Shown one piece after another: positions 16,008 to 22,405 of a stretch of DNA of 22,716 bases. The number at the start of each line of letters is the position of its first letter. Position 1 is the first letter of the stretch. Both the position numbers and the translations under genes were made by a program. Under the pieces are notes generated by a model. It was not told the origin of the DNA, made no database searches, and was given only the letters and a program-made list of their open reading frames with translations. Location: positions 1 through 22,716 of the IMG/VR virus record IMGVR_UViG_3300042301_002849. One strand, given 5' to 3'. The stretch is from a virus.

Positions 16008-16036
16008 TTGCAACACTCGGCAACACGGGGTACGTT
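16008..16036 (+). promoter_or_regulatory. Candidate promoter for the recombination operon
   Basis: TTGCAA at 16008-16013 and TACGTT at 16031-16036 are separated by exactly 17 bases, the optimal sigma70-type spacing. They match the -35 and -10 consensus at four and three of six positions. This lies in the only sizeable gap between the virion genes and the DNA-metabolism genes. Transcription would start near 16042-16045, practically at the GTG at 16044. The match is modest, and the host's promoter rules are unknown. Confidence 0.45.
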
Positions 16037-16046
16037 CTTCCCCGTG
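16024..16046. promoter_or_regulatory. Perfect inverted repeat around the -10 box, possible operator
   Basis: CACGGGG at 16024-16030 is exactly mirrored by CCCCGTG at 16040-16046, with a nine-base centre containing the candidate -10 TACGTT. The right arm includes the GTG start codon of the helix-turn-helix gene. No U-run follows, so it is not a typical terminator. It could be an operator for the adjacent DNA-binding protein or an RNA hairpin hiding the start codon. Confidence 0.55.
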
Positions 16047-16217
16047 AGCGTAAAACTACTCTCGATCAAAGAGATCGCACAGACCCTCGGGACTCATCCC
16101 GAGACGGTGCGTCGATGGATCAGGGATGGTCGGCTTCCAGCCATGAAGGCAACGAAGCGCACGATCCGTGTTCGCTCCGACGTCATCGAGCAACTACTCC
16201 GAAACAACAGCAAATGA
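16044..16217 (+). CDS. Small helix-turn-helix protein, MerR/excisionase-like
   Basis: The 57-residue product from GTG 16044 reads SIKEIAQTLGTHPETVRRWI, a classic winged-helix start with recognition helix. RDGRLPAMKATKRTIRVR and a short helix (VIEQLLRNN) follow, as in MerR-type HTH_17 or excisionase domains. It binds DNA and could regulate its own operon or act in recombination. I prefer GTG because its product begins just before the domain; an in-frame TTG at 16008 would add 12 residues. There is no ribosome-binding site, which fits leaderless translation from the nearby candidate promoter. It overlaps the next gene by ATGA. Confidence 0.75.
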   Translation: MSVKLLSIKEIAQTLGTHPETVRRWIRDGRLPAMKATKRTIRVRSDVIEQLLRNNSK

Positions 16218-16993
16218 ACGCAATCGCAACGACAACCGCTGATGCATCCTCCGAGATGTACAGCAAGATCGCAGACCCCATCACCGCCATCGAGAAGATG
16301 GGCGAGTGGATCGCAGCCAGCGGAATGCTGGGATGCACCAAGGTCGAACAGGGAAAGCTCATCGCGTGGCAGTGCGCCGCCGAGAAGAAGACCCCGTTCG
16401 ATTTCCGCCGGGAATACCACATCATCAACGGATCTCTCTCCATGAGGAGCGATGCCATGCTGGCCGGCTACCGCGCCCGCGGTGGCAAGGTGGTGTGGAA
16501 GCAGTTCGACCAAAAGGCCGCGATCGCGGTCTGGACCTACGATGGTAACTCCTGCGAGATCGCGTTCTCAGTCGAGGACGCCAAGCTCGCCGGTCTCCTG
16601 CCTGCCAAGCCGGGTTCCGGATGGGCCAAGGATCCTGGTGCCATGCTCCGCGCTCGCTGCATCAGCAAAGCGATCCGCATGCTCGCTCCTGAAGTGGTGG
16701 CCGGCATCTACACCCCTGAGGAGACCGAGGACTTCCAGCCAGCCATTGCTGAGACGCCTGTCGCTCCCACCAAGAGCTTCGACCTCTTGGCCAAGCTCGA
16801 AGAACTCTTCGAGTCACGCGAGTCCGATGTGAACGCGCTGCTGCTCAAGGCCGGTCGAATTAAGGAAGGCCAGACCTTCCGCGATCTGGATGACACCTTC
16901 GCCAGCAAGTACATCAGCAAGCCTGACCTGATCTTGAGCAAGCTGCCCGTCATCGTGACTCCCGAAATCGTGAACGCGGAGGTGCAGCCGTGA
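16214..16993 (+). CDS. recT: RecT-like single-strand annealing protein
   Basis: The 259-residue protein starts at the ATGA overlap (MNAIATTTADASS). Residues about 20-165 carry the RecT-type pattern: an early helix and CTKVEQGKLIAWQCAAEKK, then LSMRSDAMLAGYRARGGKVVW, a beta strand (IAVWTYDG), SVEDAKLAGLLP and the block from Trp137 to Tyr166 (GWAKDPGAMLRAR ... GIYTPEE). The C-terminal third is variable and probably protein-binding. RecT proteins anneal complementary single strands during phage recombination and work with a 5'-3' exonuclease; the next gene encodes such a nuclease. Family assignment is by motif recognition, without alignment. Confidence 0.78.
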   Translation: MNAIATTTADASSEMYSKIADPITAIEKMGEWIAASGMLGCTKVEQGKLIAWQCAAEKKTPFDFRREYHIINGSLSMRSDAMLAGYRARGGKVVWKQFDQKAAIAVWTYDGNSCEIAFSVEDAKLAGLLPAKPGSGWAKDPGAMLRARCISKAIRMLAPEVVAGIYTPEETEDFQPAIAETPVAPTKSFDLLAKLEELFESRESDVNALLLKAGRIKEGQTFRDLDDTFASKYISKPDLILSKLPVIVTPEIVNAEVQP

Positions 16994-17769
16994 GCGGAGA
17001 AATCATCTGCAACATGCCTGCTGCCATCTACCACGGCACCAAGGCACTCTCGAAGTCTGGGCTCGATCAGTTCCGCAAGTCGCCCGCTCACTTCCGCGCT
17101 TGGCAGGATGGCGTCACCAAGAACGAGTCGTCACCCGCGCTTGAGTTCGGGACCGCCGTCCACATGGCGATCCTTGAGCCTGAGCTGTTCGCCAAGTCCT
17201 ACGCGGTATTCACCGACGATCGCCGCACCAAAGACGGCAAAGCAGCCTACGAGGCCGTCATCGCTTCTGGAATGACCCCGCTCAACCAAGAGCAGTGGGA
17301 CAACATCACCGGAGCCGCCGCCGCGGTTCATGCTCACCCTGCCGCAGCGCCGCTACTCAACGGCATCCAGACCGAGGTCTCGTGCTTCGACTCGTGGAAT
17401 GGCGTGAAGGTCAAGGCTCGCATCGACGGGCTCGGCAAGGACTACATCATCGATGTCAAAACCACCCAGGACGCCTCACCCGCGGCATTCGGCAAGTCGT
17501 GCGCCCAGTTCCGCTATCACGTGCAAGCCGCGTGGTACCAGCGCATGACCGGGGTCAACCGGTTCATCTTCATCGCAGTCGAGAAGGAAGCGCCCTATGG
17601 CGTGGCCTGCTACGAACTCGATCAACAGGCCATTGACCTCGGTCACTCAATCATCGAGGAGCAACTCCGCACGTTCGTCGAATGCCAACAGCTCAACTCT
17701 TGGCCTTGTTACTCATCAACCATCCAATCACTCTCGCTGCCCGCGTGGGCGGCTCGTCAGTCCGAATAA
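16990..17769 (+). CDS. RecE-like PD-(D/E)XK exonuclease
   Basis: The 259-residue protein starts at GTG 16990, preceded by GGAGGTG and overlapping the RecT-like gene. Typical exonuclease VIII-type features are LSKSGLDQFRKSPAHF (about 20-35), LEFGTAVHMAILEPELF (51-67), the acidic KARIDGL with Asp146, the catalytic IIDVKTT with Asp155 and Lys157, and YHVQAAWYQ with Gln179. These resemble the C-terminal nuclease domain of E. coli RecE. It probably resects double-strand ends 5' to 3', making the single strands on which the annealing protein acts. Catalytic residues appear intact. Confidence 0.82.
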   Translation: MSGEIICNMPAAIYHGTKALSKSGLDQFRKSPAHFRAWQDGVTKNESSPALEFGTAVHMAILEPELFAKSYAVFTDDRRTKDGKAAYEAVIASGMTPLNQEQWDNITGAAAAVHAHPAAAPLLNGIQTEVSCFDSWNGVKVKARIDGLGKDYIIDVKTTQDASPAAFGKSCAQFRYHVQAAWYQRMTGVNRFIFIAVEKEAPYGVACYELDQQAIDLGHSIIEEQLRTFVECQQLNSWPCYSSTIQSLSLPAWAARQSE

Positions 17770-17788
17770 ACAACACACATCCCAACAC

Positions 17789-18208
17789 ATGAAATTTAAA
17801 GTCGATCGTTCCCAAGCCGAAGTGAAGCCGTTTGCCGGCCCCGGCGAATACACTGTCATCGTCAACTCCTGCAAGGATGAAGGTCTGGACAAGAGCGGTA
17901 ACAGCGTCGCAACCCTGCGATACAAGGGTCCATCCGGGGAGGTCATCAGCGACCGCTTCGTTCTCAAGGACACCATGATGTGGCGCATTCAGGCGCTGAT
18001 CAGTGCGACCGAGGCAAATATCGATGACGGTGCTGAGTTCGATTTTAGCCTCAACGGAGCCTTCTTCCGATTCCTCCAAGGCTTCGTTGGACTGTCCCTC
18101 GTGATCGTCCTAGAAGAGGAGAAGTACACCGACAAGGTCGGTGCTGAGCAGACCGCTCTTCGAGTCCGTCGCATGAAGAAGGTGCCGAGCGATAACGACA
18201 CCATCTGA
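17789..18208 (+). CDS. DUF669-like protein, putative ssDNA-binding
   Basis: The 139-residue protein begins at ATG 17789, 19 bases after the upstream stop; there is no evident ribosome-binding site. GEYTVIVNSCKDEGLDKSGN and VATLRYKGPSGEVISDRFVL are beta strands followed by a helical MMWRIQALISATEANI. A second strand set (LSLVIVLEEEKY, ALRVRRMKKV) closes the fold. The order of an OB-like barrel then helix and location after RecE/RecT genes match DUF669-type proteins, often thought to bind single-stranded DNA. The family call is moderate. The short acidic and basic ends (SDNDTI) are unremarkable. Confidence 0.6.
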   Translation: MKFKVDRSQAEVKPFAGPGEYTVIVNSCKDEGLDKSGNSVATLRYKGPSGEVISDRFVLKDTMMWRIQALISATEANIDDGAEFDFSLNGAFFRFLQGFVGLSLVIVLEEEKYTDKVGAEQTALRVRRMKKVPSDNDTI

Positions 18209-18222
18209 CCTACAAACAAAAG

Positions 18223-18250
18223 CCCCCCGGAGAGTGCAGGCTCCGGGGGG
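18223..18250. terminator. Strong GC hairpin upstream of the helicase gene
   Basis: CCCCCCGGAG at 18223-18232 pairs perfectly with CTCCGGGGGG at 18241-18250 across an eight-base loop. On the plus strand no U-run follows, and the GGGGGG arm lies four bases before the ATG at 18255, so the hairpin could hide the ribosome-binding site. Read on the minus strand it is followed by a T-rich CTTTTGTTTG, as in a rho-independent terminator. Its direction and role are therefore open. Confidence 0.6.
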
Positions 18251-18254
18251 TGAC

Positions 18255-19421
18255 ATGAGTCCAAAACAAACAAACAAAGCGCAACGACACGCTATGCAGA
18301 CCAAAGATCATCCGGAAACCATTTCGACGCAAGCATTTCTGCTGCGTCCCTACCAGCAACGAGCGGTCGAATGGGCTTTGCTTGCCCATAGCGGACTCAT
18401 CATCGCACCCGCGGGAAGCGGCAAGACACTGATCGCTTCATCGATCATCAAACACGCTGCCACAAAATTTCCCAATGTGAGCTTCGGATGGCTCGCACCC
18501 ACCCGCGAGACATGCCAGCAGGCAATCGCTTCTCTTAAGGCCGTTGGCGTGGATCCATCCCGAGTCGAAGTCCGCTGCCCGCATGAGTCAGTCGATTTCT
18601 CAAAGAAGGCCATCCTGATCGTCGATGAGGCGAAGCATGCTCCAGCGGCCACGTGGCGAAAGATAATCGAGTCATGCTCAGGATCTGTCTTCGGATTCGA
18701 CGCAACGCCTTGGTCCGATGACGGCGAGCGAAACGAAGAACTCCGTAAGCTGTTCCGCGATACCCAGTTCGAGATCAAGCGCGAGGAACTCCAAGGAGTT
18801 CTGGCCCACGCAACCGTGTACATACACTCGGCCAGCGACAAAGGTCTCCAGCAGAAGATCGATGATCACATCGAGATGCTATTCAACGATCGCAAACGCT
18901 ACATGCGGATCAAACACGCCGAACTCCGTGCGATGTGCGCTTGGGAAGCGATCACCGAGATCGGAATCTGCAAGAACATGGATCGAAACGGAATGGCAGC
19001 GGCTATGGCAGCAGCATCCGGTGGATCGAAATGTCCAACTCTGGTTCTGGTTCCACGAGTCACACTCGGGATGTGGTTCGCATCGGTGCTGTCTGGCGCT
19101 GTCTGCATTCACTCGAAGGTTCCGAAGAAGGTCCGAGCCAATGTCATGGATGCGTTCAGGAAAGGAGACATCCAGATCTTGATCGCCACTTCTCTGGCCG
19201 ACGAGGGATTGGATCTGCCGAACGTCCACACGCTGGTCATGGTGTCCGGTGGTCGGAGCGCCCAGAAGACCATCCAGCGGGCCAGCCGTGCGCTGCGTCG
19301 AGCGCCAGGGAAGGACCACGCGATCATCCACGACTTCCGCGACACCTTCCATCCGCTCGCAGAAGCCCACGCCAAGAAACGCATCAAGTGCTACAAGGAA
19401 CTCGGATGCTCAATCGTATGA
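18255..19421 (+). CDS. Superfamily 2 DNA/RNA helicase
   Basis: From ATG 18255 the product has 388 residues. Motifs appear in order: RPYQQRAVEW Q-like motif near 31-40, Walker A APAGSGKT at 51-58, motif Ia LAPTRET near 80-86, Walker B/II DEAKH at 124-128, III DATP at 149-152, a C-terminal domain with ILIATSLADEGLDLP (motif V) and QRASRALRR at 341-349 (motif VI). This is a compact helicase resembling phage UvsW-like or DEAD/DEAH enzymes; the central and linker regions are short. It could move branched recombination intermediates made by its neighbours. GTG 18234 in the hairpin loop and ATG 18294 are alternative starts; 18255 best fits the GGGGGG site. Confidence 0.83.
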   Translation: MSPKQTNKAQRHAMQTKDHPETISTQAFLLRPYQQRAVEWALLAHSGLIIAPAGSGKTLIASSIIKHAATKFPNVSFGWLAPTRETCQQAIASLKAVGVDPSRVEVRCPHESVDFSKKAILIVDEAKHAPAATWRKIIESCSGSVFGFDATPWSDDGERNEELRKLFRDTQFEIKREELQGVLAHATVYIHSASDKGLQQKIDDHIEMLFNDRKRYMRIKHAELRAMCAWEAITEIGICKNMDRNGMAAAMAAASGGSKCPTLVLVPRVTLGMWFASVLSGAVCIHSKVPKKVRANVMDAFRKGDIQILIATSLADEGLDLPNVHTLVMVSGGRSAQKTIQRASRALRRAPGKDHAIIHDFRDTFHPLAEAHAKKRIKCYKELGCSIV

Positions 19422-19555
19422 GCACCGCACTCACCATCGTCTCCATGGCCGTGCTGATGCCACTGTGCGTGATCGCAGGTGTCTACGTAGGCCACACTCT
19501 CACCATCAAGTCCCAACAAACCAAAACCAATGAGCAAAACAATCGTAGCCTGTGA
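19418..19555 (+). CDS. Tiny single-span membrane protein
   Basis: The ATG at 19418 overlaps the helicase stop (ATGA), and 45 codons follow to TGA. Residues about 4-26 (ALTIVSMAVLMPLCVIAGVY) form one transmembrane segment, followed by a polar tail rich in Gln, Lys and Asn. It overlaps the resolvase gene by 26 bases. Its role is unknown; small phage membrane proteins in early operons often act on the host, but nothing specific is visible here. Confidence 0.6.
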   Translation: MSTALTIVSMAVLMPLCVIAGVYVGHTLTIKSQQTKTNEQNNRSL

Positions 19556-19985
19556 CCCCGGCGTGAACGGCGGGTTCGCAATCCACACCAAGGACGGGAT
19601 CCTCCTGTTCGCAATGCCCGAATCCTTACCGGACATGGCGCAACTACTAAGCGGATTCAAATTAGCAGATAGCCATCTCTGGATTGAGAAGGTCCCCAAG
19701 TTCGTGTCAAAACTGACTCCTGCTGCTTCGGTCGCCACCCTGCACGAGAACTACGGCATCATCCAAGGATTGGCCTACTCCATTGGATACGCCCTCCACC
19801 GCGTGGAACCCAAGGTATGGCAAGACCCTCTTGGACTGGGTGGTAAACGCTCCTGCGCCAACTCCGCGGAGTGGAAGCGCAAGCTCAAGGCGAAGGCCCA
19901 GGAACTGTATCCGCACCTAGATGTCACGCTTAAGAACTGTGACGCCCTGCTGGTCCTCCACTACGCCCAGGGAGGTGGTCGATGA
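19530..19985 (+). CDS. RuvC-like Holliday junction resolvase
   Basis: The 151-residue protein starts at ATG 19530 within the end of the preceding gene. VACDPGVNGGFAI with Asp9 matches the first RuvC acidic site, LWIEKVP with Glu53 the second and KNCDALLVLHYA with Asp138 the third, giving a plausible two-metal nuclease centre in an RNase H fold. A middle basic stretch (WKRKLKAKAQEL) may contact DNA. It would cut four-way junctions left by the recombination proteins encoded nearby. It overlaps the next gene by ATGA and has a good ribosome-binding site for that gene at its own C-terminus (GGGAGGTGG). Other RNase H-like nucleases cannot be excluded. Confidence 0.78.
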   Translation: MSKTIVACDPGVNGGFAIHTKDGILLFAMPESLPDMAQLLSGFKLADSHLWIEKVPKFVSKLTPAASVATLHENYGIIQGLAYSIGYALHRVEPKVWQDPLGLGGKRSCANSAEWKRKLKAKAQELYPHLDVTLKNCDALLVLHYAQGGGR

Positions 19986-20146
19986 GTGAGCAGGTCAAAC
20001 GAATGATCAACGATGGTACCGGGGTGTACCAGATGAGCAGGAGCCAAGCCGGTGAAACCTATCGTGCAGCGAAAAAACTTAAAAGATATGAAGTCAGCTA
20101 CTGGAACAGGAACAAAAAGAACAAACAAACCCAAACGAAACCGTGA
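19982..20146 (+). CDS. Small basic hypothetical protein, 54 residues
   Basis: ATG 19982 overlaps the resolvase stop (ATGA) and has GGGAGG upstream, so it should be translated. The product starts MSEQVKRMINDGTGVYQMSR, continues as a helix, then becomes very Lys/Asn/Gln-rich (YWNRNKKNKQTQTKP). The basic tail suggests nucleic-acid contact, but no domain is recognised. Its last 59 bases also encode the start of the next gene in another frame. Confidence 0.6.
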   Translation: MSEQVKRMINDGTGVYQMSRSQAGETYRAAKKLKRYEVSYWNRNKKNKQTQTKP

Positions 20147-20282
20147 GCTTGTTAAACACGTTTTAGTGTCACCAGATGTGCATGCTGAGTTAAAGGCATA
20201 CGCAATCAAAAATGGATATAGAACTCAGGGACTGGCAGATGAAGCAATTGCAGAATATCTAAAGAGACAGGAAACCAAATGA
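20088..20282 (+). CDS. Ribbon-helix-helix-like small DNA-binding protein
   Basis: I choose ATG 20088, giving 64 residues; GTG 20052 in the same frame would add 12. A basic N-terminal arm (KRTNKPKRNRELVKHVL) is followed by VSPDVHAELKAYAIKNGYRTQ and GLADEAIAEYLKRQ. A short strand (HVLVS) then two helices is the RHH pattern of ParD/CopG and phage Arc-like regulators. It may regulate this small-gene cassette. It overlaps the previous gene by 59 bases and the next by ATGA; its end (RQETK) contains AGGA for the next start. Confidence 0.6.
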   Translation: MKSATGTGTKRTNKPKRNRELVKHVLVSPDVHAELKAYAIKNGYRTQGLADEAIAEYLKRQETK

Positions 20283-20476
20283 GCGAACAAAACAAATCAG
20301 AGACGGTACGACTAACATTCAAAGGACTGCTGTCCATTTACCTGCCGGACGAGAAGGTGGCGGAAGTTTACAACGCCACCGAACTGTCCTGCCGCAGGAA
20401 CAATTGGGGAATCGCAATCGACGAGAGCAACCGGCTTGACTTCGTTCCGATGGTGAAGGTGGAGGAAACCAAATGA
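20279..20476 (+). CDS. Small hypothetical phage protein, 65 residues
   Basis: Starts at an ATGA overlap. The product (MSEQNKSETVRLTFKGLLS) looks like alternating strands and a central helix (LPDEKVAEVYNATEL), with RRNNWGIAIDE and a charged end. It ends VEETK, encoding the ribosome-binding site for the next gene. No known family is recognised. Confidence 0.62.
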   Translation: MSEQNKSETVRLTFKGLLSIYLPDEKVAEVYNATELSCRRNNWGIAIDESNRLDFVPMVKVEETK

Positions 20477-20847
20477 ACATCGAACAAACCAAAGAAGCCA
20501 TCCGCATCATGCAGGCATTTGTGGATGGGAAGGAAGTGCAGTCCATGTATGACGGAAAGTGGGCATCAGTAACTGTACCTAGGTGGAACTGGGACGACAC
20601 ACAGTACCGCATCAAACCCACCCCTGTCCTCCGCCCGTGGACTGCGGATGAGGTGCCGCTGGGTGCGTGGCTTCGATACAAAGGAAACAATCAATCAATA
20701 AGAATGCTGATTGTATGCAACCTACAAATTGGTTTATGCGGTTATCAAACAAACTATCCATACGATTACTTGCGAGATGAAATGGAACACTCCACCGACA
20801 ACGGTAAAACATGGCTCCCGTGCGGAGTGATGGAGGAGGCGAAATGA
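20473..20847 (+). CDS. Conserved phage hypothetical protein with WNWD and YRIKP motifs
   Basis: The 124-residue protein starts at an ATGA overlap with GGAGG upstream. An N-terminal helix (TKEAIRIMQAFVDGKEVQ) is followed by VPRWNWDDTQYRIKP, then RPWTADEVPLGAWLRYKG and a beta-rich end with EHSTDNGKTWLPCGV. The 'YRIKP ... RPWTADEVP' combination is familiar from small phage proteins in early or accessory regions; the function is unknown. It ends MEEAK, whose codons hold the next gene's ribosome-binding site. Confidence 0.65.
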   Translation: MNIEQTKEAIRIMQAFVDGKEVQSMYDGKWASVTVPRWNWDDTQYRIKPTPVLRPWTADEVPLGAWLRYKGNNQSIRMLIVCNLQIGLCGYQTNYPYDYLRDEMEHSTDNGKTWLPCGVMEEAK

Positions 20848-21062
20848 GCAACCAACCAATCAACGACGGAGGACCGGCGTTTCCACATACAACGCAATGG
20901 GACGGAATTACTCCAGCAATCAATTACCATGGTATTTCAATGCGCGACTACTTCGCGGCAAAGGCAATCAATGAAGTGGGGTGGTACAACAACATAAACC
21001 AGAGCGCGATTATGGCTTACGAAATAGCCGACGCGATGCTTAAAGCGAGGGAGTGCAAATGA
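20844..21062 (+). CDS. Conserved phage protein with 'NDGGPAFP' and 'MRDYFAA' motifs
   Basis: ATG 20844 follows GGAGGAGG and overlaps the previous stop as ATGA; an upstream in-frame start at 20811 lies inside the previous gene. The 72-residue protein has INDGGPAFPHTTQ, then YHGISMRDYFAAKAINEV and a helix (AIMAYEIADAMLKARE). This layout is widespread in small phage proteins of unknown function. It ends ARECK; the region around GGGAG precedes the next ATG. Confidence 0.68.
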   Translation: MSNQPINDGGPAFPHTTQWDGITPAINYHGISMRDYFAAKAINEVGWYNNINQSAIMAYEIADAMLKARECK

Positions 21063-21307
21063 GCGATACCAAGATATCAGACTCAACACCTCACAACATA
21101 GCCGATCTGGGGATGCTGTGCAGGAGGTTGGAACGCGAACTTACCGCGTCCAATGCAATCATCCGTCAGCAGCAATTGTTGGATGAAGAAAACCTGCGGC
21201 TTCAAGAGCGCATCAAGCGATTGGAGGATGCGGGGGATGCTCACATGGAGTGGGTGCCAGTTTCGTTCCAAAGCGCATGGCACAAAGCCAAGGAGGACAA
21301 GCCGTGA
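21059..21307 (+). CDS. Small coiled-coil protein, paralogue in the right-hand cassette
   Basis: ATG 21059 overlaps the previous stop (ATGA); the in-frame GTG at 21053 is two codons earlier. The 82-residue protein has LCRRLERELTASNAI and LQERIKRLEDAG as coiled-coil heptads, followed by a folded tail (HMEWVPVSFQSAWHKAK). The pair ERELTAS/IKRLEDA matches neighbours downstream, so this is one of a paralogous set. It ends KEDKP, and its codons form AAGGAGG for the next gene. Function is unknown. Confidence 0.62.
   Translation: MSDTKISDSTPHNIADLGMLCRRLERELTASNAIIRQQQLLDEENLRLQERIKRLEDAGDAHMEWVPVSFQSAWHKAKEDKP
21290..21306 (+). promoter_or_regulatory. Ribosome-binding site and GTGA junction, example of a repeated type
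   Basis: AAGGAGG at 21290-21296 lies seven bases before GTG 21304. The same arrangement recurs at 21691-21705, 22044-22058 and 22618-22632, and a weaker TGAGGAG variant at 22387-22402. Each site is inside the final codons of the upstream gene, giving KE(A/D)K(P/L) or EETKP endings. Confidence 0.8.
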
Positions 21308-21708
21308 ACCATATTGGTGACACCAACAAAATGGTCAGCGATACACCGAGAGTAGACAGCGATAATCGTTTGTATCCAAGACCAGAGTACGCTCAAGAAA
21401 TAGAATTTGAAGAAGGTTCTCGTCACGTTGTCATTTCCCCAGAAGCATACGAAGAGCTTTATGGGATTGCTCGCACACTCGAACGCGAACTCGCCGAAGC
21501 CAACAAAACAAACAGACTCCAATACGAACTGATAACGACCGCAGAAAAGCGTGGAGTAGATAAAAGTAAAGAGGAACTTAACGCTGCGAAAGACCGCATC
21601 AAGCGGCTGGAGGAAGCTCTCCATCGCATTGCAAACACCGACTACCGGGGCAACCGCTCAACCGAATCCCAGATCGCCTTTGAGGCGTTGAAGGAGGCCA
21701 AGCCGTGA
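21304..21708 (+). CDS. Small coiled-coil protein with MSDTPR-type start
   Basis: GTG 21304 follows AAGGAGG by seven bases and overlaps the previous stop as GTGA, so I use it; an ATG at 21331 (MVSDTPR) is an alternative. From GTG it has 134 residues. VSDTPRVDSD near the start matches the next gene's SNTPRTDAA. The middle (AYEELYGIARTLERELAEAN) and KEELNAAKDRIKRLEEALHR are coiled-coil segments. The end (IAFEALKEAKP) carries the next ribosome-binding site. Function is unknown. Confidence 0.62.
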   Translation: MNHIGDTNKMVSDTPRVDSDNRLYPRPEYAQEIEFEEGSRHVVISPEAYEELYGIARTLERELAEANKTNRLQYELITTAEKRGVDKSKEELNAAKDRIKRLEEALHRIANTDYRGNRSTESQIAFEALKEAKP

Positions 21709-21859
21709 GCAATACACCGAGGACGGATGCGGCGGAACTGGAAGCGAACATTGGAGTCACGCACTTCGATCATAAGGATTTGTCCGCTGCCTATCACTTC
21801 GCCCGCCAACTGGAACGCGAACTCAACGCGGCCAAAGACCGCATCAAGCGGCTGGAGGA
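21589..21859 (+). repeat. 26-bp direct repeat shared by two neighbouring genes
   Basis: The two copies at 21589-21614 and 21834-21859 are identical over 26 bases, starting AAAGACCGCATCAAGC and ending GGCTGGAGGA. Both encode the KDRIKRLEE core of a coiled coil in the same frame. A related, less similar copy lies near 21206-21232. The extent given spans both copies; the DNA between is gene sequence. It could support recombination between the genes. Confidence 0.85.
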
Positions 21860-22061
21860 GGCGGGAAGCAAACTGGACAAAACAGCAGACCCATTCGTTT
21901 TGTATTCCATCAACGAAGATTTTGACGAGGGGCCAATGCCAATGTCGGAAGTCATCGAGCATTATGAGATTACCTACGACAGCCCGCCGACGGCAGGCGA
22001 CCATGTTGCAATGGATCGAGCTAGGAAAGACTGGCGCAAAGCCAAGGAGGCAAAGCTGTGA
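21705..22061 (+). CDS. Small coiled-coil protein with acidic tail, paralogue
   Basis: GTG 21705 follows AAGGAGG and overlaps the previous stop (GTGA). The 118-residue protein starts SNTPRTDAAELEANIGV, then FARQLERELNAAKDRIKRLEEAG (in two blocks), a coiled coil shared with its two neighbours. A different, acidic C-terminal part follows (INEDFDEGPMPMSEVIE, then DHVAMDRARKDW). Its end KEAKL provides the next ribosome-binding site. The conserved front and variable back suggest a shared tethering part with different functional tails; this is inference. Confidence 0.62.
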   Translation: MSNTPRTDAAELEANIGVTHFDHKDLSAAYHFARQLERELNAAKDRIKRLEEAGSKLDKTADPFVLYSINEDFDEGPMPMSEVIEHYEITYDSPPTAGDHVAMDRARKDWRKAKEAKL

Positions 22062-22405
22062 GCGCGTTGATATTGGAAGACATCGCTGAAACCGGAATTG
22101 TAGCGAAACCAAGCGTTGCTGTTGTCAGCGTAAAAACAAGCTACTACAGCACCAAGCGAGGGTTCGCCACGACGAAGCGAATCGATTTCCTCAAACGCAA
22201 GAGCGACTTGGAGTGCGTCTACTCCATCAAAGAAGATGCATCCTTTTGCGGCACCGATGTAGTCATTGGTCGAATAATCAACCTGAATGATGTCAAGGAC
22301 GGAATTTACCGAATGATCTTCATCAACGAACACCGCGACTGGGATTCTGGACACATTGAGGACTGGGACTACAAGTTGGTTCCGCATGAGGAGACCAAGC
22401 CGTGA
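22058..22405 (+). CDS. Small hypothetical phage protein, 115 residues
   Basis: GTG 22058 follows AAGGAGG by seven bases and overlaps the previous stop. The product (SALILEDIAETGIVAKP) is mixed alpha/beta: a strand region VAVVSVKTSYYSTKRG, a Lys/Arg-rich middle (TTKRIDFLKRKSDL) and an acidic end (EHRDWDSGHIEDWDYKLVP). It lacks the coiled coil of its neighbours but shares the EETKP ending. No domain is recognised. Confidence 0.58.
   Translation: MSALILEDIAETGIVAKPSVAVVSVKTSYYSTKRGFATTKRIDFLKRKSDLECVYSIKEDASFCGTDVVIGRIINLNDVKDGIYRMIFINEHRDWDSGHIEDWDYKLVPHEETKP

Noticed and set aside
16024-16046. Inverted repeat as a rho-independent terminator of the virion operon
   Set aside because: Neither strand shows a U-run after the stem, and the stem includes a start codon and a plausible -10 box.
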